From contig NC_086352.1 in NCBI RefSeq assembly GCF_036324505.1, positions 20,739,637 to 20,803,636 of the forward strand: a DNA stretch of 64,000 bases, in the 5' to 3' direction. The translations under genes and the position numbers were made by a program. Of this stretch, positions 10,584-23,363 are shown in pieces. This DNA comes from Eleginops maclovinus (taxonomy: Eukaryota > Chordata > Actinopteri > Perciformes > Eleginopidae). Below the pieces are notes generated by a model. That model was not told where the DNA came from. It saw only the letters and a list, made by a program, of their open reading frames with translations, and searched no databases. Position 1 is the stretch's first letter, and each line of letters starts with the position of its first letter.

Positions 10584-13500
10584 TTACATGCTGTTAACTA
10601 GATTTGGATTAGACGAGTACTGATTAGGAATGTGGAAGTGATGTCCTGGTGGCTGGGCCTGAGGATGAGAAGCTGTCGGGGCCATGTTCTTGTATGGTGG
10701 TCTGAGATGTGATGGTACACCCAGGAAGTGCAGTCTGAAAGTTGTCCATTCACCAAAGGACATTTGAAGAAGCTCTTTGAGGTCTTTTCTATCACCAAAG
10801 AGCAGGGCTGAACCATTGAGGTTATTTCTTCTCACAATTTCATTGTACTTACTGTGGTAGTCCAGCCTCTCCAACTACAAAAAAGTAGAAAAATGTGAGC
10901 ATTATAAACACAAGAGTAATATGATTTATTTTAAATCCTCCCTGTGATTACTGTGATCATACTGTGATCATATCAACTTTTTTTTCCTGTTGCATTTGCA
11001 ATAAAATTTCCAAACATTTTAATGTTTTCGCTTCAGATGTACACGGTTTTCTTCTGTTGTATATCTGATAAAGTAGGTCCCCAACAAATGTTACACTGCA
11101 CTTGCTGTTACCACCTTTCAATCCAAATGAATCCAGACTGTAATCTTAAACATATCTTTTCTTACCTCTTTACATACATCTTCTGTATCCATATTGATGA
11201 TGGCTGTGATTGGCAGAGGAGCTAGGTTCCTCATCCAGCCAGAATCTTTCAGCCTGGATGTCCCTCTGATGTGAGCCAGCTGCTTCCTGATTGAATGATC
11301 CAGGTTTACTGTCGACTCTTCAAATGTCTTCAAGTCCTTTATGGTGAATTTGAAATCTACTGTGAGAAATCTTTCAAACATTTCAGGATCTCCATCCTGC
11401 TCGAGGAGGTCCTCAATCTGTGCACTCATCACATACAGCTCTGCCCGGCTCTCTTGGAAGACTTTCCACAAGGTCTTTGAATCGAAAGCCCTTGGAACAT
11501 TGTCAACATCAATATCTACTCTCTGCTGAGCATCTTCCACACACTGTAGGATCCAGCTGAGGCGGCAGGGCCACTGATTAGCTAAGACTACCCATGCAGC
11601 GACGTATTCTGGTTTAGGAAGCTCTTTCTGCAATGCCTTCATGATTATCACAGTCACTCGAATGGAGTTGATCACCCTCCTCATAGACATGGCGTCCTCT
11701 GACATGTACTGGTTAAGATTCCTTTCGTTGCTGCTCTGGATGCTCCTAACCAACTTCTCTACTTCCTCGTCCTCTACATCCAGTGCAGCTGTATTTTTAT
11801 CCATCAGTGGATATGAATCTTGCGTTTCAATTGCAAACTCCACTGAGAATAAATCTGAGGAAGAGTTTTTTTTGAGAGCCCCAGTTCCTTGCTTATATTT
11901 GCTCATGTCTTCAGGGGATTTTGAATTGCTAGCGAGGTTGTAAAATAAACTGCGCTTTGAGTCATCACCCAGTGGTGGGACTGTAAAGGCCAGAGTCACG
12001 ATTCCGTTCAACAGTGCATAAGCTCTGTCTTGTTTGCTGAAGCAACCATCTGCAAAGTTCACTTTCTGCACAAGAACATCTGGATCTACGGACAGAATGG
12101 AAATATATGGACTTTCCTCATCTGAAAGCAGAATGTTAATGGCATCCAAAACTGCAACTATCTTCTTTGGGGAGCAGCGGTCAAGATTGGTGATCTTCAG
12201 TACCACTCTGATCTTCCTTCTCTCAAACACCTCCATAAACTGGATGAATTGAGAGAGAAACCACATTTCTTTCCTGACTTCGTTCATGAAGCCAAGTTGG
12301 CTGCTGACCCGCTCATTGTCCATTCCCTTACTGATGTTCTGATTCGGACTGAAGATGAGGTTCTTAACCATCGGAAAGGCAAACCTCAATGCGCTTACTG
12401 CAGGGAGTCCAATGGAAGTGATGATCAGGCCCTCAAACACTCCTACCTTGCTTGTGTCTGTTCCATTCACTGCTCCACCTGGATTCATCTCAGGATCGGG
12501 AAGACCAAAAGTCAACTTGAAAACCAGGATGAAAAGTGGTACCATGAGGATGCAGAGGAGAAGAAACCACAAAGGGCAGCAGCAGACCTTTTTGGACCTC
12601 CAATGGTTAAGACCTTCCTCCACTCTCTAATTTTTTTAAATGAAAAACAAAAAGACGGAACAGAACAACGTTAACATGCTAGTTAAAATCATAAACCAAG
12701 AAGGTTAGCATGAAGAACCGCTAGCACAACTCTAGACTCTTTGTTTAATAACCTAGAGAAGTGAAAATAAATTCCCAAACCTTATTCTCGATTTCTTTTT
12801 CTTCATCATGTTGAGCCACTCGATAGAGTACAATCTGTAATTTCCCAAAGTTCATCTGCATGGCCTGAAACAGTCGTATGGCAAGCCCGGCCCACAGCAA
12901 GTCACTGCCTGCAAAATGCCAGGCACTGAAATGCACATAAATGAATCTGATGTTATCATGCTGCAGGTTGTCCTCTGTCCAAATGGGCCTGTAGAAGAGC
13001 ATTCTTCCAATGAGCGCAAGCAAACCGCCCAATGATGGTGTAGCTGAGCGCGGCCTGAACCTTCCTTTGTATTCCTGCTCAATCCTCGACGCTTCCTGCT
13101 TCATGTACACTGAAGAGTCACAAAACATAGATAATATTATTATATAAGATACATAATTCAAGCAATTTGGGGTACATAAATGGATAAACCTATAAGTTAA
13201 AGCAGAGAGAGAGAACACTGAGATAGATAAAACACCATGTTGGGTAATGGCTTGGACATAAACAGGATATAAATAGAAGTTATGTGAATATTATAGCCTT
13301 AACTTCTCATTGGACAAATTTGGCTTGCACCAACTCTGGCCATGGTGCTAAACATGAAACTTGCTCCAGGGAAAATAATCAGTCTGCAGGAAAACTAACA
13401 TGCAAAAGATTGTGCCTTTCAATCTGTAATTTAAAATAATATGTGAACACCAAGCCTGGTCGAACTTGGGTAATAATGTCCACCACGATTTAAAAAAATG

Positions 13501-16121
13501 ATGGCAATCCACAAAACCGTTTGGACAACACAAAGAGAAAACCTGATACAGGTCCTTTCAATTTGAGACCTGCACTATAGCAGCACATGTTCCATTCAGT
13601 CTGTTCAATGTCACTCTACAAATACAGAAGTGTTTCTCATGTTTGAGTCTTCACATATTTCCTGTGCATGTTGACTACATATTCATTTGGAGTCGCCGAG
13701 CTTGTTATTCATAAATGTATTTTTATAGTTCAAGGTGGCACTTGTTTATCTGTCATTGATGAAAGGAAAATATGCTTATAATAATTTAAGTTGTGTGATT
13801 TGAGAAGACCTTGTACTCGGATAAACAGAGCATTCAGAAGGCATTCAGATCACTATTATTTGTCCCCCTTTTATAATGTCCCATAATGACAAAGCAACAA
13901 CAGGAACTTTTTGTTTGCAAATGTTTGCAAATGTATCAAAAACAAAAATTTGAAGTATCCCAAATAAGTATTCAACCTTTTGTTATTTGAAATTTAGCAA
14001 AGGTACCCTTTATTTGTCTTGATCATCTATGAGGTTTTTCCAAACTTGATTGGAGTCCTCCTGGGGTAAATTCAGTGTAATTGACATTTTTTTGAAAGAC
14101 CCATATGAGTCTCAAAGCAGACAAACCATATTACAGCAAAAATCAAGCCAAGAGGTCAACGTAACAGTCCGCAGAAACAAGATTGTGTCTAAGCCCAGAT
14201 CAGGGAAAAGCTTAAAAATAAATTGAAATAGACTGTTTTGGAGGTTTCCAGGAACACAGTGAATAAAGACTTTAGCGTCTGTAAGGAAGTTTATAATAGC
14301 AGGGGACTCAGGGACCCAAACTGAGAGAAAGGCTTTAGTCAGGCGGACAACCATATATCCACATGAAGCCTTTCCTAAATCACTGTAAGAACTACACAAC
14401 TCTAGATTCTGGGGTCTGTGAAAACAATTTAACTGTTTGGCCTTAACTATAAATGTCTTGTCAGGAAGAAATCAGTCATAACCAGGAAGACTCACTCAGG
14501 ACTCTTAACTCTGCCAAAGGTGTTTCAACTGAGTGATGAGTTTATGTTAATATGATTTGTCCCTTGCAAATAATGTTTGCGTTATCTAGCGTTATACTAG
14601 ATAATGTATTTCGCTCTGTTACATTTCCTGGGTGGCCAGCCCAAGTCTTTGTGTCGGAAACACAGGTGTAGAATCATTGATAAATTAGCATATAGCTGAT
14701 GCACAACAAAATGACAAAAAGTTAAGGGGTCCTAAAACTTTCTGAATGCACTGTTGTTTTTATTTTTTTGCTGACAACAATGTTGAGGAGAATGTGTACT
14801 GAACACAAATATCCCCTAGAGGCCTACAGATTAGAAATACAATCTACAGTCTACTTTCAGTCAGTTGTAAAGAAATGATTTAACTATGAGCCGGCGCTGA
14901 GGTTGTGAACAGCCGAATCATATGCCAAGAAGTACCTCAGTGATTTTTATGACCACAGGGTCCATGTCAGTGCGAAAGAAAAAACACAAGGTTTACTATG
15001 CTGCCATAGCATTTAATTAGCATGTGCAGTTTTTACAGTCAACATATATCATTGTTTCAAGCACTTCAGTCATGTTTACAGTGTACTTTGTGGTGTCAAT
15101 TAAATGACAATAATTCATTTGAAGTTTTATGTTTGATGCCAACATTCATTTTCAAGATAACATACTAAAACTTATCTTTGTTCTGTTATGTAAATTCATT
15201 GAAAACTAATGCACTTCACAACTCTTGGCCCTTTCTGATTGGATGCAAACTACATTTTCGTTGTGCTATGACAATAAAGTTGAATCTAATCTAATCTGAA
15301 GTTCCTCTAAAGTAGACTTTGGACACTGCCTTAAATTTGTCATTGTAATCATACAGCAGTCAAAAGAGACGACAGGCTATGTGTTAACATACCTTCCATT
15401 TGTCCGAGGATCATGTTAATTCGATTCTGACATGAAGAGTAGAGTCCTACAGTTGCAGGTGAGGAAACTTTTGTCAGGGTCTTCGACAATGCATATGCAT
15501 ATACATCATCTGAAAGGAAATTTGGGATGAAAACACAACATTGATACTCATTTAATATTTAAATTCTGAATCCATTAGTTAATATCTTTAACCAAAGTCT
15601 TCTAATAGCAAACACATAACATACAATAAATAGCTGAATAGATATTTGAGACATTTAAGCTGAGAAAACTGGATCTCCCATAGACATGCTCAAAACACTA
15701 ATCTTTACTGAACATATTATTTGTTAAAACCAAGGATGATTTCAGATCAATAGTGTTGAACTGAGCTGAAATGACAGGTGTAGTGCACATAACACGTGTT
15801 CATTTAGGAATTTATATGGTGAACTTATTAATGCACAAAGAAGGAGTGTCAAACCAAAAATACATCCTCTGTACTCTCTGCTATCCATAATGACAACAAT
15901 TAAGAGAAACAAGTCATAGAGAAGGTGTTTCAAGATGAATACTGCTGGATAAATTATGTGTTTTGTGATGAAAACTGCATGAGGTAAGACAGGACCCTGC
16001 ATTAATGACCCGCTCATCCGTGGTTTAGATATTTTGGCATTCATACTTATGCACACATTAATTCTAATATTCATCCATTAAATCATAAACTGCAAAACTC
16101 ACCTTTTGTTGGATTATACAT
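10584..16121 (-). CDS. NKPD1-like KAP-family P-loop NTPase domain membrane protein (5 coding exons)
   Basis: Coding exons on the - strand with GT-AG borders and matching phases: 16121-16103, 15509-15393, 13109-12781, 12626-11166 and 10874-10584, giving 738 aa from MYNPTKDDVYAYALSK. What is seen: a KAP-type N-terminus; a P-loop position (residues 28-35, GLYSSCQN) that lacks the Gly-Lys-Ser/Thr of Walker A; two membrane segments at about 169-195 and 216-240; a Walker B-like strand ending LDRC near residue 304; and a C-terminal segment (FGEWTTFRLHFLG) like the end of other KAP proteins. Known of the family: KAP NTPases (Kidins220/ARMS, NKPD1) carry membrane helices inside the P-loop domain and are membrane-linked scaffolds or ATPases. 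Inference: this copy may not hydrolyse ATP. It converges with lims1. I give no gene symbol because fish have several such paralogues. Confidence 0.88.
13826..14753 (+). mobile_element. Decayed, internally deleted Tc1-like transposon in the KAP-gene intron
   Basis: The left end (cagagcattcagaa) and right end (ttctgaatgcactg) form imperfect inverted repeats. The interior at about 14110-14350 reads, on the + strand, like the helix-turn-helix start of a Tc1 transposase (gaggtcaacgtaacagtcc, agattgtgtctaagcccaga), with stops and frameshifts. The catalytic DDE part is missing. It sits in the intron between coding exons 2 and 3, opposite to the host gene. Confidence 0.7.
15250..15297 (+). repeat. 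LINE/SINE 3' tail fragment with (TAATC)n
   Basis: tgacaataaagttgaatct followed by aatct repeats is the typical 3' tail of dispersed teleost retroposons. The body upstream was not recognised, so this is probably a strongly 5'-truncated insertion in the KAP-gene intron. Confidence 0.5.
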
Positions 16122-16206
16122 GACTACTGTGTGGGAGCTTTGAGAGAAATCCCCTTAACCTGCAAAGAATGAGAAACATAAGGGAATTCAATGCAGACTG
16201 TGGAGT

Positions 16207-16335
<129 letters not shown>

Positions 16336-16994
16336 CGTTTGGTAACAGGTCCCTCCTCGCTGTATATCATGCCTGATTAAACTATGGTGCTCTCAGTCAT
16401 CAGTGAGAGGAGCTCCTATGCAAAAACCCAATCATTTTGACAACCCTTGTGTTGTTTAAGTACACTCAGTTTAACTTGGGTATTCAGTGTGAAAGATCTG
16501 TTTGTTCATGTACTTAACACCTCTACAACTAAATGGAAATGTGGAATAAAGGTACTTGAGAGTGCTTAAGCAGCAAAAATAACAATTTACAACCCACAGG
16601 TATTTTTCCTTTTTCTGAGTTTTGATTGACAGGCATTACAAGGAGTTGTTTTATGCTCTCTCCATGGAATACAGGCTGTTCTTTTGTGCATGTAAATGTC
16701 AACAGTTTTGCTCTGTCAATGATTACCTTACACTACCTAGACCTTTCCCCTTCTGGCAACATACTTCACTCCCATTGTTTCTTGTCTGCACATGCCTAAT
16801 GTACTTCTATAGTCTAACAGACCAAAATACATCTAAAAGATATGCTTAAAGAAAAGGTATGTTTTACTTTGATTGTACACGTCATATAAATGTTAACAAA
16901 CCAGTACTGTAAACCATAGAACTTTAATTATGCTCCCAGCTCCCAAGATAATAACTGATGTGGTAGAAATGTGTTAATAATGAAACAAGCTTAC

Positions 16995-17035
16995 CTGTTT
17001 ATCTTCCAATGTCAGTTCTGATCTTTACTTTGACT
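16995..17035 (-). other. Possible 5' non-coding exon of the KAP-family gene
   Basis: On the - strand a donor (ATAAACAG|gtaagc) ends at 16995, and an acceptor (ctttgcag) opens at 16159, 38 bases ahead of the start codon at 16121. This suggests a spliced 5' leader. The upstream limit and transcription start are not visible. Confidence 0.35.
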
Positions 17036-17039
17036 CTTC

Positions 17040-20000
17040 TCTGAATAGCTAATATTAACATATCCAGAAGGAGGAAAGGACCATGCAGCTAAGGCTTGGT
17101 GAACATTAAACCCCCATGACGTAAATGCTGTAAAACTTAATAACACTGATAACAGAAGGAAAGAAAAGGCAACTGGTGACCACAGGCAACGTCTGTGGGA
17201 CGGATATTTTCCAGGAAGTGAGGTCACAAGCAAGAATAATTTCTGAGGGATGGAGCTTTACATTTTTTCCATTCTCCTTTTCCAATCCGTAACACCATAC
17301 TACTCCTGCTGCTCCCAATTTTTACCCTATTCATAACATCCGAGTGAAGTGGGTAGTTCCTGAAAGCATTACGAGGTACAAAAATCATTCTGTTGATAGC
17401 TTCTGGCATTCACTATCCAAGTTTTTCACTTCCTGCAAAAATGTAACAAATGAGTGATTGCCATGCTGGAGCCTTAGGTCTGCATGAATCATGAACTGAA
17501 TTCCTAGTTGGAAGTCCCTCAGGTTGGGAATAGCTGGATTCCTCTTCCTGGCCTGAACTGACATGCATAGAGCTTAAGTTGCCAAAGCAGCAGCACCAAA
17601 GCCTTTCTGCCCAGAGCCGTATTTGTTATGACATAACTGGTTAGTCAAGCTTTGACGAACAAGCTAGAAGCCAGATTTCCCTTGGCTCGATTCTATTTTT
17701 TGCAGTAGCTTTCTTTTACCATCTGGTGTCGCAGTATACACAAGACAAGTCCTTCAAAAGCTACTACAAATAAACTGTGTATTTAATACATAATGTTCCA
17801 AAGTTATATGTACATAACATGTTACATTATTTTGTTGAAGGGTTTAAAAAAGTAGCATTTCTATTTTGGTTGTCATTTATTAAGAGATCGCTCCAAATGC
17901 ATTTAAACATAGATGTATAATAACCATTGATTTATACCAACAGAGAGCATTGTGTGCACAGTGGTGTACAGAAATATTACCATTAGCAATAGATACAGGC
18001 ATGCATGTGATTTTTTAAAGTTTCATTTTTTTGTATTGTTACCAATGTTAACATACATGCTTCAAATGCACATTGGTGTCAATACGTAAACAACTCCCCA
18101 CATAAGCACCAGAGAGCAAAAAACTCTGTTTTTAGGTGATATTGATGAAATGAAGTTTAATTAGTGTATGTCTGATTAAGATTTAAAATGTTCTGCCTGA
18201 GGGTGACTAATTCTGCCTTTACTCAGAGTACCTGATTGTTCAACTACTTTAATTAACTTGATTGTCATAGAGAGTGTGAGGGTGTGTGAGTGTGTGGTTG
18301 TGAGGTTGTGTGTGAGAGAAAGAGGTTCTCAGTTATTACTTGGCCAGGAGTCTTTTGCAAACCAATACTGATTTAATTGGATTGTATCTCCCCTTCTGTG
18401 AACCCTCAACACACCTCAATCTTTCACCACATAAACCTTGCAGTTAAGTTAATGAATTCACCTTCATGATTAATCCAAGATAGGTATCAGACGATGATAA
18501 ATTGTATTCAGTATTGGGCAGACTTGGAGGGATTTTAAGTTTGAGGCAAGGGAAATTAAACTTATATTCTAATATGTTAGGTTCAGGAAAAGGTAATTTT
18601 TTTCTGTCAGATTCTGGTTGAAATTGTGTGCACTTAGGGTCATTTGCATCAACTGTGATTCAGGAGTCAAATAATGTGTAGTATTTAGAAAAAGACTGTT
18701 GTAATTTAACACACCAACAGAGGGCGCTAAAGTATTGTGCATGGAAGCTGGACAATGACATTTGATCAGCACCCTTCATCACACTTCTGTGCTCTGTTTG
18801 GTATGTAGGGGCAGACCCGGCAGTGAAGGAGGCATTTACTGAAAATGGGGAGCGGTCAAGAGCTTAAGATGTGTTAGAACTTATATTGGATGGGCTGATG
18901 ATCTTTAACGTTAATCAGAAGCTGCAGAGCACACGCACAGGCACACATTCACGTATATATCTATCCGCTTTATACCTTATCCATTGTTCCTGACGGCAGA
19001 CAAGCCTCAGTATTGACACACCTGACACCGGCTTGCCAGGCCTAATTGGCCTCAAGACCTCTTGTTGGTGTGATCTATTGATCAGTCTCTCTGCAGACTG
19101 TGCTAAGTCACAGGGAGAGGACAGAGAAATAGCCAGATATAATGAGAGTAACGCTGCTAAATCTGGGCATGATGTCTTAAGCTTTGCTGCTCCCTCGGCA
19201 GACCTGCGCAGCAAGCAAGGATGATGATAGGGTCTTCACCCTAAGGCACAGGGGTCCAGATCCCTGCCACAAGCTGATTCACACACACCAATTGTCCTTT
19301 ATTGTCACCAGGGGATGATGGCACCAACAAATGGAGGTTTCTGAATGCTGTGACCTCCAAAGATCTATAGACACTGTCTGCTTTAACAATCCCACCAGAG
19401 ACAGCGAGATGAAAACTCTTGCACACGTGCAAAATCCACTTTTGCTTGATACCTCTGTGGCAAATATTAAGAGAAAAAAAAAGGCAGCTATGAGATTGCC
19501 ACCGAAGAGCCCTGGGGGTGCAGAGGTGAGCAGAATGGTATGCATGCTGATCTTGTATCCATCAGCACAAACATCCCATACATGATTATTTTTGCCTGCA
19601 CTTCAACCTCCTTTCCATTCACATTCAGATCCCAGATCACATCATCTCATTCTCATCTATTTCCATTTCATCCTCTTCTCCTCATCCTCATCCCTTCTCA
19701 AGCAGTACAGCCATTTCAATGTAAATAGTGTCTTTGCTTATCCAGTTCTTAATCCTACCCTTTTATTCTATACAGCCTTTCTTCAAATCCCAGAAAAACT
19801 CATAAGAAACGTGTATGTTTATGAGGCCTGCCACACAATATGTCCTTCGCTACCTCGTAAAAGGCAATACATTCTCCTTTATGAGGCGCACAAATTTCCT
19901 ATTCTCTTCTGCGTGTGAGTGCTACATTCCCATATGGTATTACATTTATGATGCATGACAGGACTTACAATTCTCCATCTCCTCTGCAGCATGCTGCGAG

Positions 20001-21039
20001 TGGAGCTGTCCAAAAGTCATGGCTGTGACAACGGGGATCATTATACATTTTTCTTTCTGTGCGGCTGCCTCTTTGTATTCCTCTCCACGCTTCCGTGAAA
20101 TCTGTCTTTATCCCACCGTGTGAGAGTATAGCTACCAGGTTCACAACGAGCTCCTCTCTGGGTGGTGGTGTTTGAAAGAGTGCCAGCTCTTGGACCTTTC
20201 ACCCAACCTTACACGCATGTGTGCACATATTCACTCCAACCCGCTGATCCTGCCTCCTGTTTTATTGTCAATATCAGTCGGTTGAGGGGTTGATGGCTGT
20301 TGACAGGGGCTGGATTGTTGAGGTGAAGATGATGGAAGCACTTGCAGAGATAGAAAAGCTGAGGTTGAGATCCCATGGAGGGTGTTATTAGGCTGTTATG
20401 AAATCTGATCCCTATCAGACCTTCACTGAAGCATGGGGGGTTGTATCTGTATAGCCAGATACAATTGTTGAGTCTCTGCCTTCCTCCTATAGATCCGCTC
20501 TTAACTCCCACTCTCCTTCCTGCCTTGCTCATACACAAACACACACATTTCTCTTAAACCACCTGTATCTGTGTTTTACAGTCAACACAGCCTGCAGTCT
20601 TTCTCTGTATGCGAATGATAGAATTGCTTTGTCATATGAGAAAGGACACTAATCGTATTTGTATTTCATGAGCATAATACACCTCAAGGCACGCAGCATA
20701 CGCTGCATCATGACAACGAAACCTGCTGTTAGCTTGCTTCAAAGCTCTAACAACATACCTGAGCATTCACTGATCATTTCAGCATCAGAGAGAAAAATGC
20801 TGTAAAAAGCATTATGTCTCAGGGTTTGAACAAACAAATATAAAAAAAGTGAACCTGCAGGCACGTACTGCTGTGGAGGATGTGTATGACACTTCAGTTT
20901 GAAGGATACACATACCGTCTATCAACAAGTAAGCTTGTTCATATTTATGTTTTTTATAACGCAACCTTTTTACTCAGTTTGTTCATAACCATTTCTGGAT
21001 TTTCTCGGCCTGTTGTCAGTTTAGTACGAACACTTCCTC
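17040..21039. other. Intergenic, no gene seen
   Basis: Open frames here are short, lack homology I can recognise and have no coherent splice structure. There is a degenerate GTG-rich patch at about 18260-18320 and a CTCF-like motif at 18714-18728. Confidence 0.55.
18714..18728 (+). promoter_or_regulatory. CTCF-like motif
   Basis: ccaacagagggcgct matches the core CCA(S)YAGRKGGC of vertebrate CTCF sites at all but one position. Motif match only. Confidence 0.3.
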
Positions 21040-21455
21040 TGTCCAGACTAAAATATCTCAACAACTATCAATGCATTGCCATTAAGTTCTTAACACATTT
21101 ATTTAATGCCACCATTGGGTTGACATGTGTTGTTTGGAGTTAAATGTCTAAAGAACAATTGAATGGATTGCAATGAAATATGCTGCAGATATTCCTGACC
21201 TCTCAGAATAGACCATAACCTTCCTGTAGCGCATCATCTGATAAAAAATCAGATTTTTACAATAATAAGGTTTTATATCAAATACCTGCCACCTAATGAC
21301 ATCTTCTCCTTTTGTTTAGTACACATATGAGAAGCAACACACTAAACTAAGATGGTGAACATTGAACATTGTGTTAGCATTGTCTTTGTGCTCATGTTAG
21401 CAAGCTGAGCTCAAAGCACCTGAGTGACAAAGTGCAGCCTTAGAAAGCTGCCAGC
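21040..21455. repeat. Degenerate copy of a common teleost dispersed repeat
   Basis: The order of phrases (tctcaacaactat, ggattgcaatgaaat, aatacctgcc, aatgacat, actaaactaagatggtgaac, gttagcattgtc, agctcaaagcacc) is that of a very widespread fish repeat. Ends and target duplication are not visible, so the class is uncertain. It explains the 87-codon open frame at 20880-21143. Confidence 0.55.
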
Positions 21456-22259
21456 TTTGCTGTTATAACTCTTATTTACATCTATATAGAAGTTCAGTAC
21501 GAGTCCAAATGTGATTGCCTCTGATGACGCAGAGTATGTGTTAAGATCTAGCTTCTCAAACCACTTCAAAGGTGGTGAGAGACATGTTGGACAGGCTAAA
21601 TTGTAAATGCAAAATTCATGCATAAACAGCAACACAACATGTTGTTTTTGAATTAGCCAACTTTGCAATAAAAATATATACAGGGATTTCCATGTGTTAT
21701 TAGTTACTTGTAAATGACCAGCTTGGGCGTACAGTTTGTTCCCGACAAAGACCCTCACACACACACTGCTATTGCCTCTGCAGAGTAACATATTTGCATT
21801 AGGTGTCAGGTTGCATATTACATCAATTTAAATTTAAAGAAGGAACAAAAAAAGTAATTTCACGAGGCAAAATCCAGCCAGGGGCAAAATGGAGATTAGG
21901 AGCTCCAAGACATTTCCGGTGGCCTTTGGATTGGTTTGGTCTTGCCTGTATCATGATTTGATAAACTTGGTGGTTTACAATGCACAAACAGGCTCATCTG
22001 AAATACAGATTATTTAAATGAAACCATTCTGGTGTCATACACATAATAAGGTGTAAATGAGATTTGAAACGGTGGTAACATGTAGGAGTCGCTCAGGTAT
22101 GTGTGAAAAACAGGCTCATCATCAAAACTACATTTCTCACACTTCACACATATAAACATGTACATGTAGATTTCTCTGTTGCAGAGGTGTCAAGATATAT
22201 TAATGTGTTCTTGTAGTCTGTTTTGCTTGTGTTTCCAGTTCTTGAGATGTCAGGTCTGT
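21456..22259. other. Intergenic, nothing recognised
   Basis: AT-rich DNA between the repeat at 21040 and the hAT element at 22268. No exon or delimited repeat seen. Confidence 0.5.
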
Positions 22260-22872
22260 GTACATGGCAGAGGTGGGACCAAGTCACTGTTTGGCAAGTC
22301 CCAAGTAAGTCCCAAGTCTCAGCAGTCAAGTCCAAGTCAAGTCCCAAGTAAAGACAGAGAACGGCAAGTCGAGTCCAAGTCCAAGTAACACCAAAGCCAA
22401 GTCGAGTCCAAGTCCAAGTCCCAAGCTTCTTCGAGTCCTGAACAAGTCATCATGTACTCTTCACTTAATAATGCCATTATCAGACTAACGATCACACAAT
22501 TTCAACATATCAACCTAATCTTCAGTATTTTTTTATACATACAGATTAAACTATGCATATATTTTATATATCTGTATATACGCATGCGCCCAAAGACCTT
22601 CAAAGTATTGTGTGTGAATGGTGGGTTAGAAATGTATGAGCACGGAAGGCACCACTGTCATCCTAAAGTTGGTAAAGCGCCTTGACTAGTGAGGCATGGA
22701 CTGTGTGGATGCATGTAACTGGCATTGATGCTTCAGTGGATGCCAGTTACAGTAGGTCAACATTTTGCTTAAATCACAAAGAAACCTAATATTTCAATAA
22801 AACAATGTTTAATCTGCATAACAATTAAGCAGCATGACTACACACAATGAAAGGTGCTGGGGGTAGGCGCTT

Positions 22873-22903
<31 letters not shown>

Positions 22904-22962
22904 TACACCTCCCTAATCTTAGTTATTTGTGTACTGTATGTGAGTGTGTTCGTGTATTTATG

Positions 22963-22966
<4 letters not shown>

Positions 22967-23053
<87 letters not shown>
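22967..23053. repeat. (TG)n microsatellite inside the hAT element
   Basis: Uninterrupted TG dinucleotides, about 87 bases. Confidence 0.97.
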
Positions 23054-23056
<3 letters not shown>

Positions 23057-23241
23057 ATAAGAAGATGTCTGATGAACTTAAGATGAATAGCATTTGTAAA
23101 GTCAACTTTGACAACAGTGTGTTCAACATCTGTGCAGAACTACAACATCTGTGCAACAGAAATCAGTACAGTTGAGAGAAAAATACGGGTACAGTCATCA
23201 GGAACATTTATTTTTCTCTGGTTGTGCCTCCAAATGTAAGG

Positions 23242-23243
<2 letters not shown>

Positions 23244-23339
<96 letters not shown>

Positions 23340-23363
23340 GAGAGAGAGACAGAGAGAGAGAGA
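23244..23363. repeat. (GA)n microsatellite inside the hAT element
   Basis: GA dinucleotides, about 120 bases, with sparse GACA variants near the right end. Confidence 0.97.

Noticed and set aside
10584..10874. Separate 96-residue gene
   Set aside because: The frame begins right after a splice acceptor (ttgtag) and joins in phase to the large exon of the KAP-family gene. Its first codon is TTG, not a start.
11295..12674. Several + strand open frames opposite the KAP-family exon
   Set aside because: Shadows of the 487-codon - strand exon. No splice sites or family resemblance.
20880..21143. 87-codon open frame
   Set aside because: Overlaps a degenerate dispersed repeat and has no recognisable domain.
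22276..22440. CRISPR-like or satellite array of AAGTC units
   Set aside because: Units are irregular, there are no spacers of constant length, and the block is the subterminal part of a hAT-type element with 8-bp duplications.
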